DNA of 64,000 bases from assembly GCA_035995205.1 (NCBI GenBank), contig DASYKS010000107.1, positions 34,314 to 98,313 of the forward strand. The letters run 5' to 3'. Positions 8,718 to 17,453 of this stretch are shown one piece after another; the first letter of the stretch is position 1, and the number at the start of each line of letters is the position of its first letter. The notes below the pieces were generated by a model that was not told the origin of the DNA, searched no databases, and saw only the letters and a list, made by a program, of their open reading frames with translations. Position numbers and translations under genes: made by a program. This DNA is from DASYKS01 sp035995205. GTDB taxonomy: Bacteria > Acidobacteriota > Thermoanaerobaculia > Multivoradales > UBA5704.

Positions 8718-8843
8718 GGGCGGACCTGCGTGTCCGCCCTCGCTGGCGGGCCAAACCTCACGAGCCGCCTTCCCACGTTGGCCGATCGTTCCAGGGCGGA
8801 CACGCAGGTCCGTTCCGGGGCGGACACGCAGGTCCGCCCCTAC
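8714..8843. repeat. Triple copy of a 24-27 nt REP-like palindromic repeat between convergent genes
   Basis: The unit with core GGGCGGACxTGCGTGTCCG occurs at 8714-8740 in one orientation and at 8793-8816 and 8817-8843 in the other, so the first and last copies form a large inverted repeat. The stop codons of both convergent genes (TAG at 8715-8717 and the complement of TAG at 8840-8842) lie in the repeat ends. It could act as a bidirectional terminator, or be a REPIN-like mobile unit that settles at gene ends. Confidence 0.85.
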
Positions 8844-9676
8844 TCCATCGGTTGCTCGCCCAGGAACCAGCGCCGGCGGGGTGCCTTCTTCTTCGCGTAG
8901 AACAGGCCGAATTCGCCGGTCCCGGCTTTTTCGATCTCGGCGATCGCGTCGTCCACCGAATCGGTGACCGTGATGCGATCCAGGTCTTCGAGCGCGATCG
9001 TCCCGGCGGGCAGCATCGTGCCGCGGAGGAAATCGATCAACGGCCGCCAGTAGTCGACACCGATCAGGACCACCGGAAAATCGCGGATCTTGCCGGTCTG
9101 AATCAACGTCAGGCACTCGAACATCTCGTCCATCGTGCCGAAGCCGCCGGGCAGCGCCACGAACGCGTAGGAGTACTTGACCAGCATGACCTTGCGGACG
9201 AAGAAGTAGCGGAATTCGAGGAAGCGGTCGAGGTAGGGGTTCGGCTTCTGCTCGTGCGGCAGGACGATGTTGCAGCCGATCGACCGGCCACCCACCTCCT
9301 TGGCGCCCCGGTTCGCCGCCTCCATGATCCCCGGACCGCCTCCCGTCATCACGGTGAAACCGGCCCGCGCGAGGCGGGCTCCGATCTCTCGCCCTAAGGC
9401 GTACAAGGGATGCGTTTCCGGAAAGCGCGCCGAGCCGAAGACGGTGACGCACGGTCCAACGAAGTGGAGTCCGCGGAAACCGCGGATCAGCTCGGCCATG
9501 ATGCGAAAGATCCGCGCGAGCTCCCAGCTGCGCGAGCGCGGCCCTTCGAGAAACCGGATCTCTTCCCGATCGCCGCTGGCTTTGCCCCACTTGGCATCCG
9601 CCTGCGAGCCTTGCCTGCCTGAGTCGACCGCGCCGCGGGCAAGGCTCTGGGGGGAGTTGATCGGATCCTTTGGCAT
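8840..9676 (-). CDS. LOG-family protein (TIGR00730, nucleotide phosphoribohydrolase-like)
   Basis: The 278-residue protein has a Rossmann-like fold and both LOG signatures: GGGPGIMEAANRG (residues ~140-152) and PGGFGTMDE (~205-213). LOG enzymes hydrolyse nucleoside 5'-monophosphates to base and ribose 5-phosphate; this longer type resembles the lysine-decarboxylase-misnamed subgroup. The start chosen is the ATG at 9676 (MPKDPINSP); the open frame to 9829 would run into the divergent sulfatase gene. The stop codon lies in the REP-like repeat. It is divergent from the gene at 9699 with only 22 nt between starts. Confidence 0.9.
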   Translation of the reverse strand: MPKDPINSPQSLARGAVDSGRQGSQADAKWGKASGDREEIRFLEGPRSRSWELARIFRIMAELIRGFRGLHFVGPCVTVFGSARFPETHPLYALGREIGARLARAGFTVMTGGGPGIMEAANRGAKEVGGRSIGCNIVLPHEQKPNPYLDRFLEFRYFFVRKVMLVKYSYAFVALPGGFGTMDEMFECLTLIQTGKIRDFPVVLIGVDYWRPLIDFLRGTMLPAGTIALEDLDRITVTDSVDDAIAEIEKAGTGEFGLFYAKKKAPRRRWFLGEQPME

Positions 9677-9698
9677 TTCGGCAGTGTAACGTAAGGGT

Positions 9699-11111
9699 GT
9701 GACCCGAAAACTGTGCGGACCTCTCGCAGCGGCCTTGCTTTGGCTCGTCGCTCCAGGCGCGCTTTCGGCGCAGCCGGCGCGACCTCCGGCGCAACGCCTG
9801 CCGAACGTCCTGGTCGTGAGCATCGACACCCTTCGCGCCGATCGCCTCTCGGCGTACGGCTACCGGCGGCCGACCAGCCCGGCGATCGACCGGCTGCTCG
9901 CTTCCGGCGTCCGCTTCGATCAGGCGCGCACGGTCGAACCGCTCACCAACCCCTCGCTCTGCTCGCTCTGGACGTCGCTCTATCCGCACCAGCACGGCGC
10001 GACGAGGAACGGCCTGCGCCTGCGCCCGGGGCTCGCCTCGCTCTCGGGGGTGCTTCGCCGGCGCGGCTACAAGACCGCGGGGATCGTCGGCAGCTGGCCG
10101 CTGCGGGACCGGATTTCGGGACTCGGCGAGCATTTCCAGGATTATCGCGAGATTCTCAACCGCAAGCGCTGGTTCGGTATGTTTCGCGGCGAATCGACCG
10201 CCGAGGATCTCACCGACGAGGCGCTTGCGTGGCTCTCCGAGCAGAAGCGCGGCCAGCCGTTCCTGCTCTGGGTGCACTACGTCGAGCCGCACGCGCCTTA
10301 CCGCCTGCAGAAGGAGTTTCTGGCTCGCTTGGGCCTCTCCGGCCTCGCGCGCCACGGCGAGATCGGGAAGAGCGACCGCTACGACACCGAGATCGCATTC
10401 GCCGACCACCACGTCGGGCGCCTCTTGGCGGCGATCGAGCGCGACCCGCAACTCGCGGCCGAGACGCTGATCGTCTTCCTCTCCGACCACGGCGAGAGCC
10501 TCGGCGAGCACGGCACCTGGGGCCACGGCCGCGATCTCTACGAGCCAACGCTCAGGATTCCAATGGGGATCGCCTGGCCGGGCAAGATCGCCTCGGGCGG
10601 CAAGCGCCCGCGGACGATTTCCACGCCCGCCACCCAGCTTGACCTCGCCCCCACCGTGCTCGGTCTGATCGGATTGCCGATCCCTCCGGCCTTTCAAGGC
10701 TTCGACTGGTCCGGCGTCCTTCTCCGCGGCGAGCCCGCGCCACACCGAAAGACCTGGCATCAGGCGCACCGGGGATTGGTCTTCTCGGGCGATGAAGCTC
10801 ACAACGCCCGACGGCGCGGCCTGCTCGAAGTGGCCGTGTTCGACGGCACGTCGAAAGAGATTCTGCGCGTGGAGCGACCGGAAAGCCCGGAGGTCCGGAC
10901 GTTCGATCTCGCCACCGACCCGGGCGAGGTCAGATCCGGCCAGGGCCGAAAGAAAGCGCGGGCAAAGAAACCCAGCCCCGAGCTCGAACGTTGGCTCGCC
11001 GAGGTCCGCGCCGGCCTGACAGCGAGCGATGACCTGCCCGCCGACGTCGACCCCGAGAGCATCGAGCGGTTACGGGCGCTGGGGTATGTGCAGGGAACCG
11101 GAGCGCCGTGA
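9699..11111 (+). CDS. Exported sulfatase-superfamily hydrolase with Thr at the nucleophile position
   Basis: The 470-residue protein from GTG 9699 has a signal peptide (cleavage near SAQP, residues 22-26) and the alkaline-phosphatase-superfamily fold. Metal-binding residues appear in SIDTLRADRLSAYGY (Asp43), SDHGESLGEHG and WGHGRDLYEP. The canonical sulfatase CxPSR signature is replaced by T83-N-P-S-L, so no formylglycine can form. A Thr nucleophile is typical of phosphodiesterase/phosphoethanolamine-transferase-like members. It is more likely a phosphate- or phosphonate-ester hydrolase than a true sulfatase (inference). Confidence 0.8.
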   Translation: MTRKLCGPLAAALLWLVAPGALSAQPARPPAQRLPNVLVVSIDTLRADRLSAYGYRRPTSPAIDRLLASGVRFDQARTVEPLTNPSLCSLWTSLYPHQHGATRNGLRLRPGLASLSGVLRRRGYKTAGIVGSWPLRDRISGLGEHFQDYREILNRKRWFGMFRGESTAEDLTDEALAWLSEQKRGQPFLLWVHYVEPHAPYRLQKEFLARLGLSGLARHGEIGKSDRYDTEIAFADHHVGRLLAAIERDPQLAAETLIVFLSDHGESLGEHGTWGHGRDLYEPTLRIPMGIAWPGKIASGGKRPRTISTPATQLDLAPTVLGLIGLPIPPAFQGFDWSGVLLRGEPAPHRKTWHQAHRGLVFSGDEAHNARRRGLLEVAVFDGTSKEILRVERPESPEVRTFDLATDPGEVRSGQGRKKARAKKPSPELERWLAEVRAGLTASDDLPADVDPESIERLRALGYVQGTGAP

Positions 11112-11218
11112 AGGCCTGCGATTGAGCCGGGCGGATGGGTGCTGACACCGAATCTGGCCGAATTGCAAGAGTCAGGGGGTGTTTTGCGTCTTTTAAGCGG
11201 CAGGAGGTACGTGCCGCC

Positions 11219-12145
11219 ATGCCCCGTCACGATCAGCTGTTCAAAGACCTGCTCAGAGCCCTCTTCCCCAACCTGCTGGATCTTGCCGATGCCGAGCTCG
11301 CGGCCCAGGTCGCCGCTGACCGCAGCTCGGGCATTACGTTCTTGGACAAGGAGGTGTTTGTTGATTTTCCAGAAGGACGGCGCCGCGAGGCCGACCTGGT
11401 CGCCGAGCTTTCCTGTCGCTGGCCTCTGGGCAAGCTCCTGGTCCACGTCGAGATCGAGCGCCGATACAGCAGCACCATGGGCCAAAGGCTGTGGCGCTAC
11501 TCGTACCAGCTTTCCCAGCGCTATGCCCTGCCAGTGGTTTCGATCGTCGTCTTCCTGCGCGGCGGCCCACCTGGAGGCCAAAGGATCGACTACGTCGAAC
11601 AGGCGAACGATTGGGAAATCCTCCGCTTCCGCTACCTGTCGCTGGGGCTTTCCCGGCTCTCGGCAGAGGCTCTGCTCGACCGGCGGGAACCCCTCGCCTG
11701 GGCGCTTGCCGCCCTCGCCAAACCGAGTAAGACCGGCCGCGCTCGGCTCAAACTCGACCTGCTGCGGAAGATCGCCAAGGGCTCGGTCAGCGAAGCCCAG
11801 CGATTCCTCTTGACGAACTGCGTGGAAACGTACCTACAATTGGCAGGACGCGACGTGGAGGAATATGCTGCTTTGCGTCCTGCCCAGGCGAACCCGGAGA
11901 TCGAAGCGATGGAACTGACATGGGCCGATCGGATGGCGGCACAATACGAGCAACAAGGCGTTCGGAAGGGGCGTGAGCAGGGCGTCCGCGAGACCTTACT
12001 GCGTCTTCTCGGGAAACGTTTCGGGAAGATCTCTCCGGCGATTCGACGGCGGGTGGACGCGATCGACTCGCTCGAAGATCTGAGCGGACTCGTCGACCGG
12101 ATCCTGGAAGTCAAGTCGATCGAGGAGCTGGGTCTCGGAAAGTAG
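11219..12145 (+). CDS. Rpn/PD-(D/E)XK nuclease-family protein with C-terminal DUF4351-like helices
   Basis: The 308-residue protein starts at ATG 11219, preceded by AGGAGG. The N terminus (PRHDQLFKDLLRALFP) matches Rpn/transposase-31-type proteins. The PD-(D/E)XK core is visible as EADLVAEL followed by LLVHVEIERRY (Asp, then Glu-x-Glu). Residues ~240-305 form charged helices with the GVRKGREQGVRE repeat and the DUF4351-like tail (LLGKRFGKISPAIRRRVDAI). Such proteins are often multicopy in genomes; Rpn members are DNA endonucleases. Host function is unknown. Confidence 0.8.
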   Translation: MPRHDQLFKDLLRALFPNLLDLADAELAAQVAADRSSGITFLDKEVFVDFPEGRRREADLVAELSCRWPLGKLLVHVEIERRYSSTMGQRLWRYSYQLSQRYALPVVSIVVFLRGGPPGGQRIDYVEQANDWEILRFRYLSLGLSRLSAEALLDRREPLAWALAALAKPSKTGRARLKLDLLRKIAKGSVSEAQRFLLTNCVETYLQLAGRDVEEYAALRPAQANPEIEAMELTWADRMAAQYEQQGVRKGREQGVRETLLRLLGKRFGKISPAIRRRVDAIDSLEDLSGLVDRILEVKSIEELGLGK

Positions 12146-12159
12146 CCCTTGGCCAGGGC

Positions 12160-13557
12160 TCAAAGTACCTCGGTGCTCAAGACATCGACCACCACGAGCG
12201 TCAGATCGTCCTCCAGGGCTAGCTCTCCGCGGCCCGCGGTGAACCGGCGCAGCTCGTCGAGCAGGGCGTCACAAAACGTCTCGGCCGCCAGCTGCGTGTG
12301 ACCGCGGACGAACGCTTCGAGCCGCGCCTCGCCGAACATTTCCTCCGTCGTGTCCAGCGCCTCGGTCAGACCGTCGGTATAGAGCACGAGGCGATCTCCG
12401 GGAGTGAGGTCTAAACTCTCTGCTTGGAACCGCGCCGAGGCGAAACGGCCGAGGATCGGCCCGCGGCCGCCGATTTCTCGCAGCTCGCCGGAGGCGCGCA
12501 GAAGGATCGGCGCGGGGTGGCCCGCGTTCGCCGCGACCAGCTTGCCGCGCGCGGGATCGAGAAAGAGATAGGTCGCGGTGACGAATCCGCTTTCGAAGCT
12601 GCCGCAGAGCGTGCGGTTGACCTGGGTTAAAAGCCGGGCCGGATCATCGGCGCAATCGGATCGCGAGCTGACGGCAACCTTGACCATCGAGGCGATCAGC
12701 GCCGCCGGGACACCGTGCCCGCTCACGTCGGCCACTACCAGGCCGAGCCGCTCGGCGTCGACGGCCAGGAAGTCGTAGAGGTCGCCGGCCACCGCGGACG
12801 ATGGGCGGAAGCGCGCGGCGACTTTCAGTCCGGGAATCTCAGGCAATCGACGCGGCAGGATCGATGTCTGGATTCGCCGCGCGGCTTCCAGCTCGCCTTC
12901 GAGCGCGGCGAGCTGCCGCTCTCCGGCGAATGCCCGCCGCGCCGCGATCGTGCCCAGGAAACCGAGGAAGATGATGAACCCGATCGCCTCTTCGTGCCAG
13001 GTCCAGGGCAGGATCCCGAAGGACATCAGATTGTCGTTGAGGGCGAACGCGCCGAAGATCAGGAATCCCACCGCGAGCAGCTTCTGATCCGACGTCATGC
13101 GACCGCGCAGTCGAAATTGGGCCGCGATCGCAAGGCAGAAACCGGCGATCACCAGGAGGTTGTTCGGAGCGCCGGTGAGCGACTGTGGAGCGCCGCGGAC
13201 GAGATCGGTCCCGACCCCGACCACGGCGAAAGCGCTGACGACGATCAGCCACTTGAACAGGAACGAACGCCGGCCGTCGCCCAGAACCTTCCAGAAAAAG
13301 GCCCACGCCGGAATGTTGATGACGTAAGTGACCAGGCTGTCCACCCATTCGGAGATCGGCTCGGAGACTCCGAATGCAGGCAGCAGCGGGCTCTGAAAGA
13401 ACAGCCGGACGCCGTAGAGCAGCGTGAAGCCGCCGAACGAGGCGAGGACGGGATCTGCAAATCGGTGACGACGAAACAAGGAGAGGACGAGCGCCAGGAG
13501 CCCAACGGCGGCCAGCAGGCAGCCAACAAGGAGGGAACCCAAGCCTGCGCTCGACAT
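12160..13557 (-). CDS. Membrane-anchored SpoIIE-type PP2C serine phosphatase
   Basis: The 465-residue protein starts at ATG 13557. The N-terminal half has ~7 hydrophobic helices. A short coiled linker (RQLAALEGELEAARRIQTS) leads to a PP2C/SpoIIE domain with metal-binding Asps in VAGDLYDFL and DVSGHGVPAALIAS, and a late YTDGLTEA. Such phosphatases dephosphorylate anti-sigma-factor antagonists in partner-switching systems. The polytopic sensor region suggests response to an envelope or small-molecule signal. No anti-sigma partner is adjacent. Confidence 0.9.
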   Translation of the reverse strand: MSSAGLGSLLVGCLLAAVGLLALVLSLFRRHRFADPVLASFGGFTLLYGVRLFFQSPLLPAFGVSEPISEWVDSLVTYVINIPAWAFFWKVLGDGRRSFLFKWLIVVSAFAVVGVGTDLVRGAPQSLTGAPNNLLVIAGFCLAIAAQFRLRGRMTSDQKLLAVGFLIFGAFALNDNLMSFGILPWTWHEEAIGFIIFLGFLGTIAARRAFAGERQLAALEGELEAARRIQTSILPRRLPEIPGLKVAARFRPSSAVAGDLYDFLAVDAERLGLVVADVSGHGVPAALIASMVKVAVSSRSDCADDPARLLTQVNRTLCGSFESGFVTATYLFLDPARGKLVAANAGHPAPILLRASGELREIGGRGPILGRFASARFQAESLDLTPGDRLVLYTDGLTEALDTTEEMFGEARLEAFVRGHTQLAAETFCDALLDELRRFTAGRGELALEDDLTLVVVDVLSTEVL

Positions 13558-13610
13558 GACGGGGATTGTAGCCCGCGCCCCGCTAACCGCCACCTTGGCC
13601 GCGCGGGATA

Positions 13611-13934
13611 CTAAACGGCCCTCTCGTGGCGCTCGTTCAACCTCTCGAACATCGCGTCCAAGTCACGACTGCCTTGGAAGATCCCCACAAGCTCGATCCC
13701 TTCAGGAACGGGCCTGTAGACGATCGCATAGCGTTTAAAATTGTGGCGCCGAAGTTCGGGATGTAGCCCGCGGCAGGCATGCCCGAGAACGAAGGGAGAG
13801 TCGGCCAGCTTCTGGCATTCTTTCTCCAGGGCATCGACGAATCGTTCTGCGTTCGCCGGACTGTCTTCCGCGATGTAGATACCGATCTCGATGAGATCCT
13901 GCTCCGCGCCCGGATATCTGTTGACCGTTCCCAT
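13611..13934 (-). CDS. parE: ParE/RelE-family toxin
   Basis: The ~107-residue protein has the ParE/RelE fold signature AEQDLIEIGIYIAEDSPANAERFV and a C-terminal strand YAIVYRPVPEGIELVGIF followed by the terminal helix. ParE members poison gyrase and RelE members cut mRNA on the ribosome; which applies is not clear. The start at ATG 13934 gives the usual short N terminus. A TTG at 13955 overlapping the antitoxin stop is an alternative and would give 114 residues. It forms a unit with the RHH antitoxin immediately upstream. Confidence 0.85.
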   Translation of the reverse strand: MGTVNRYPGAEQDLIEIGIYIAEDSPANAERFVDALEKECQKLADSPFVLGHACRGLHPELRRHNFKRYAIVYRPVPEGIELVGIFQGSRDLDAMFERLNERHERAV

Positions 13935-13947
13935 CCGGCAGGAACTG

Positions 13948-14205
13948 TTACGCAATCTTCCTGGCTTCGACTTCTTCCCGGATGCGCTTTTTCACCGCCG
14001 GAAAATCCATCGGCGTCGCGGGTCCGCTTTCGAGACGCTTGTGGATATTCTCCTTGAAGGCCGTGGCCTGGGCGTCGAGATCCTGGTCGCGCTCCTCCAG
14101 CGCCTGAAGGGCTGCACGAATCACCTCGTCCGCGGAGCGGTAGAACCCCCGCCGTACTTTTTCCTGCACCCACTGTTCGAGGTCAGCCGACAGTTGCACG
14201 TCCAT
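13948..14205 (-). CDS. parD: ParD-like ribbon-helix-helix antitoxin
   Basis: The 85-residue protein begins with a ribbon-helix-helix DNA-binding segment (MDVQLSADLEQWVQEKV then SADEVIRAALQAL, residues 1-35), followed by a toxin-binding C-terminal helix region. A GGAGGGC Shine-Dalgarno precedes the ATG at 14205. Its 3' end abuts or overlaps the ParE-type toxin gene, the canonical antitoxin-first order. It probably autoregulates the operon; no operator palindrome stands out. Confidence 0.85.
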   Translation of the reverse strand: MDVQLSADLEQWVQEKVRRGFYRSADEVIRAALQALEERDQDLDAQATAFKENIHKRLESGPATPMDFPAVKKRIREEVEARKIA

Positions 14206-14266
14206 CTTGCCCTCCGTGCTTCCCGCGTCCGAAGAAACATTAGCAGAGGTTGATCGGATGATGCCC

Positions 14267-15379
14267 CTACAGCAGCTCGCGCGCCTCGCGGTAGGGGCGG
14301 CCGAGCGAGTCCGCCACCGGCTTCGAGGTGATGTGCCCCTTGAGCGTGTTGATCCCTTCGAGCAGACCCGGATCGTCGAGCGCCGCCTGCTTCAGCCCTT
14401 TGTTGGCGAGCGCGAGCGCGTAGGGCAGCGTCGCGTTGGTCAGGCCGAACGTCGAGGTCCGGGGCACCGCGCCGGGCATGTTCGCGACGCAGTAGTGGAC
14501 CACGCCGTCGACCGTGTAGACCGGGTCGGAGTGAGTGGTCGGGTGGGTGGTCTCGAAACACCCTCCCTGATCGACCGCGACATCGACCACCACCGAGCCC
14601 GGCTTCATCATCCCGATCATCTCGCGGGTCACCAGCTTGGGCGCCGCGCGGCCGGGGATCAGCACCGCGCCGATCAAAAGGTCGGCGCGCTTGAGCGCCG
14701 CGAGCAGATTGTGTCGGTTGCTCGCGACCGTGATCACCTGGCCCTGGAACATGTCGTCGATGTAGCGCAGGCGGTCGAGGTTGGTGTCGAGCACGGTGAC
14801 GCTCGCGCCGAGCCCCATCGCCATCTTGAGCGCGTTGATGCCGACGATGCCGCCGCCGATGATCACCACGTCGCCCGGCGGCACGCCGGGGATACCCGCG
14901 AGCAGCGTGCCGCGTCCGCCATGGGTCTTTTGCAGGTAGCTCGCCCCGACCACCACGGACATCCGGCCCGCGACCTCGGACATCGGCGTGAGCAGCGGCA
15001 GCCGCCCGTCCTCGTCGGTGATCGTCTCGTAGGCGACGCCCGCGACCTCGCGCTCGACCAGCACGTCGGTCAGCTCCGGCAGCGGCGCAAGGTGCAGATA
15101 AGTGAACAGGAGTTGGCCGCGCTGCATCCTGGGGTACTCGGGCGCCACCGGCTCCTTCACCTTGATGATCATCTCGGACTCGGCCCAGACCTTCTCGACG
15201 TCGGCCTCGATGCGCGCGCCGGCCTCGGCGTACTGCTCGTCTCCGAAGCCGCTGCCGAGCCCCGCGCCCGCCTGCACCACGACCGCGTGGCCGCGCTCGA
15301 CCAGGGCGTGCACGCCGGCCGGGGTCATGCCGACGCGGTACTCGTGATTCTTGATCTCGGTCGGTATTCCGATGCGCAT
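14267..15379 (-). CDS. ald: Alanine dehydrogenase
   Basis: The 370-residue protein is full length. It begins MRIGIPTEIKNHEYRVGMTP, the alanine dehydrogenase/PNT N-terminal signature with the substrate-binding Arg15. It has Lys74 in KVKEPVAPEYP, His96 in YLHLAPLPELT and the NAD-binding GGGIVGINALKMAMGLGA. It catalyses reversible oxidative deamination of L-alanine to pyruvate and ammonia. Its ATG directly follows the TAG of the bactofilin gene (TAGATG), so translation is likely coupled, although a functional link is not evident. Confidence 0.97.
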   Translation of the reverse strand: MRIGIPTEIKNHEYRVGMTPAGVHALVERGHAVVVQAGAGLGSGFGDEQYAEAGARIEADVEKVWAESEMIIKVKEPVAPEYPRMQRGQLLFTYLHLAPLPELTDVLVEREVAGVAYETITDEDGRLPLLTPMSEVAGRMSVVVGASYLQKTHGGRGTLLAGIPGVPPGDVVIIGGGIVGINALKMAMGLGASVTVLDTNLDRLRYIDDMFQGQVITVASNRHNLLAALKRADLLIGAVLIPGRAAPKLVTREMIGMMKPGSVVVDVAVDQGGCFETTHPTTHSDPVYTVDGVVHYCVANMPGAVPRTSTFGLTNATLPYALALANKGLKQAALDDPGLLEGINTLKGHITSKPVADSLGRPYREARELL

Positions 15380-15877
15380 CTATCCGTTCCTCGGCCCCTC
15401 GGGGGGCTTGGCGGGGCGCCCGTCGTGCGCCCGGTCGATTGAGTTGGAAGGGGGCGGGGTCTTGCCTCCGGTGGCCGGCTCGGCTCCCGGAGTGGGTTTC
15501 ATCTCGACCCGCCCCTTGAAGAAAGCGCCTTCGGCGATCGTCACCCGCGGCGCGGCAATGTCTCCTTCGAGGTTCGCGGTGGCAGAAATCTCCACCCGTT
15601 CCGAGCCGCGCAGATCGCCGGTCACTTTGCCTGCCACGCGCACGACGCGCGCGGTGATCGGTCCTTGGACCCGCCCCCCGGCGCCGACCACGACGATCGC
15701 GGCCACCGCGATCTCGCCGATCACCTCGCCGTCGACGAGCAAGTTTACCGCTCCGGAGATCTTCCCTTCGAACCGGGCGCCGGGCGCTATACGGGTGCCT
15801 CCCGACTCTCCTCCCGACGCAGCACCGGGCGCGGCGGAATGGATCGGGGCTGCGGAGTCACGTCGGAAGAGCGCCAT
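15380..15877 (-). CDS. Bactofilin-family polymer-forming cytoskeletal protein
   Basis: The 165-residue protein starts at ATG 15877. The central ~100 residues (TRIAPGARFEGKISGAVNL ... VEISATANLEGDIAAPRVT) show the repeating Gly/hydrophobic pattern of the bactofilin beta-helix (DUF583), flanked by disordered Pro/Gly-rich tails. Bactofilins self-assemble into filaments that position wall enzymes or chromosome factors. It lies 30 nt after tRNA-Gly on the same strand and is directly followed by ald. Confidence 0.9.
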   Translation of the reverse strand: MALFRRDSAAPIHSAAPGAASGGESGGTRIAPGARFEGKISGAVNLLVDGEVIGEIAVAAIVVVGAGGRVQGPITARVVRVAGKVTGDLRGSERVEISATANLEGDIAAPRVTIAEGAFFKGRVEMKPTPGAEPATGGKTPPPSNSIDRAHDGRPAKPPEGPRNG

Positions 15878-15907
15878 GGCGAATCGGTCCCCGCGGAGGG
15901 AGAGAGT

Positions 15908-15980
15908 GGAGCGGGCAACGGGACTCGAACCCGCGACATCAAGCTTGGGAAGCTTGCACTCTACCAACTGAGTTATGCCC
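15908..15980 (-). tRNA. tRNA-Gly (anticodon CCC)
   Basis: The 73-nt cloverleaf on the minus strand has acceptor stem GCGGGCA/TGCCCGC with discriminator U. The D arm is ACTC-AGTTGGTA-GAGT. The anticodon stem CAAGC/GCTTG has loop TTCCCAA, so the anticodon is CCC (reads GGG). The T arm is CGGGTTCGAGTCCCG. No CCA is encoded. It precedes the bactofilin gene. Confidence 0.95.
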
Positions 15981-16100
15981 GCTCGAGCTGATCTCGAACG
16001 GCAGAAAATGTAGACGACGCGCGCACTTGGGTCAAGGGCCGACACGACAAGGTAGTGGTTTCACTACCCACGCCAAAGGTCCGCCACGTCACGAAGCATC

Positions 16101-16128
16101 TTGCGCGCCGGGCCGCTCCGGCTATACT
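16101..16128 (+). promoter_or_regulatory. Putative promoter TTGCGC-16-TATACT for a leaderless gene
   Basis: TTGCGC (16101-16106) and TATACT (16123-16128) are separated by 16 nt. The ATG at 16138 is only 9 nt after the -10 box, so a transcript starting about 7 nt downstream of the -10 would carry almost no 5' leader. Confidence 0.5.
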
Positions 16129-16137
16129 GGCCAAGCG

Positions 16138-16437
16138 ATGACCGGTATCGGACGAGCGCGCGCAGGACCTCCCCCACAGATCGATCCTTCCGATCCGCTG
16201 TACTTCTTTCCCGAGAAGCCGGTGACCCTCGCCGAAGCTCGCGCGCTGTTCGCCGGAACGCCCGAGCAACGCGCCGTGGTGGTCTCGCATTTGCTCCGCT
16301 ACGCCCAGTGGGAAGACATCTGGCGATGGGTCGACCGCGACCAGGTGCGGGCGCTGTTTCCGCTTCTCGACCTGCCAGAGAATCTGCGCGCGAAGTGGGC
16401 GCACATGCTCAAGGTCGAGACCGCCGTCGCGCCGTAG
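16138..16437 (+). CDS. Small conserved hypothetical protein
   Basis: The 99-residue protein starts at ATG 16138; the longer frame to 16027 would cross the promoter. It has a short Pro-rich N terminus, then PLYFFPEKPVTLAEARALF and two helices rich in Trp/Arg (YAQWEDIWRWVDRDQVRALF). It has no signal peptide, membrane helix or metal-binding pattern, and I recognise no domain. It is convergent with the AIM24-like gene, with 2 nt between stops. Confidence 0.65.
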   Translation: MTGIGRARAGPPPQIDPSDPLYFFPEKPVTLAEARALFAGTPEQRAVVVSHLLRYAQWEDIWRWVDRDQVRALFPLLDLPENLRAKWAHMLKVETAVAP

Positions 16438-16439
16438 GG

Positions 16440-17453
16440 TCAATCCCCGCCGATCAGATCCCCCAGACCGCCGAGGATCGAGCCCTCGCCTTTCCTTCCC
16501 CCCACGCCTCGCGGCAGGGCCGAGAGAACGCGGCCGGCGAGACGGGAGAACGGCAGCGACTGGAGCCAGATTTTGCCCGGGCCGGAGAGCGCGGCGAAGA
16601 ACAGGCCCTCGCCGCCGAAGATCGCGGTCTTGATCCCCGGCACCATCTGGATGTCGTATTGGACGCTCGATTCGAACGCGACCAGACAGCCGGTGTCGAC
16701 GCGCAGAACCTCGCCCGCCGCGAGCTGGCGCTCGACGATCGTGCCGCCGGAGTGGACGAACGCGAGGCCGTCCCCTTCGATCTTCTGCAGGATGAACCCC
16801 TCGCCGCCGAACAGTCCCGTGCCGAGCTTCCGCTGGAACGTGATCCCGACCGAAATCCCCTTGGCGGCGCACAGAAACGCGGCCTTCTCGCAGTAGACCA
16901 GCCCGGCGTGCTGCTTCAGGTCGAGCGGCACGATCCGCCCCGGATAGGGCGCGGCGAACGCCACCTTCTGCCGCCCGCCGCCGGTGTTGGTGAACAGGGT
17001 CATGAACAGCGACTCTCCCGTCAGCACGCGCTTGCCCGCGCTCAACAGCTTCCCCATCAAGCCGCCGCCGTCGCCTTGACCCGAGCCGTCGCCGAAGATC
17101 GTCTCCATCTGGATGCCGGGATCCATGTACATGAACGCGCCGGCCTCGGCGATGCACGACTCGGCGGGATCGAGCGTGATCTCGACGAACTGCATCTCCT
17201 CGCCGATGATCTCGTAATCGATCACGTGCGCGGCGATGCGCCCGGGCGGCGGCGGCACCGCCGTCGGCACGGCGGCGAATGCCGCGGCGAACGCCGGCTC
17301 GCCCCCGATCGCGGCCCAAGCGGCCATTCCCTCGGCGAAGATGTGCGCGTCACGCCCGAAACGCCCGGCGCGAATGCCGTTCACCACGTCGCCGGAAGAC
17401 ATCGGACCCTGCTGCTGGCCGGCGACGGCGATGTACCAAAGCTTGTCGCTCAT
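16440..17453 (-). CDS. GYF_2-AIM24/TIGR00266 family protein
   Basis: The 337-residue protein starts at ATG 17453 (MSDKLWYIAVAGQQQGP). Residues 1-60 form a GYF_2-type domain (WYIAVAGQQQGPMSSGDV). Residues ~85-320 are the AIM24/TIGR00266 double beta-helix (ITLDPAESCIAEAGAFMYM, LFGGEGFILQKIEGDG, GGTIVERQLAAGEVLRVDTG). Bacterial members are cytosolic or membrane-associated proteins of unknown role. The C terminus is Gly-rich. The GYF_2 fusion suggests recruitment to a Pro-rich partner (inference). Confidence 0.85.
   Translation of the reverse strand: MSDKLWYIAVAGQQQGPMSSGDVVNGIRAGRFGRDAHIFAEGMAAWAAIGGEPAFAAAFAAVPTAVPPPPGRIAAHVIDYEIIGEEMQFVEITLDPAESCIAEAGAFMYMDPGIQMETIFGDGSGQGDGGGLMGKLLSAGKRVLTGESLFMTLFTNTGGGRQKVAFAAPYPGRIVPLDLKQHAGLVYCEKAAFLCAAKGISVGITFQRKLGTGLFGGEGFILQKIEGDGLAFVHSGGTIVERQLAAGEVLRVDTGCLVAFESSVQYDIQMVPGIKTAIFGGEGLFFAALSGPGKIWLQSLPFSRLAGRVLSALPRGVGGRKGEGSILGGLGDLIGGD

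Noticed and set aside
7545..10802. 1085-codon minus frame across phoH, LOG and sulfatase genes
   Set aside because: It is antisense to phoH and the sulfatase gene and in another frame of the LOG gene; no start site or domain.
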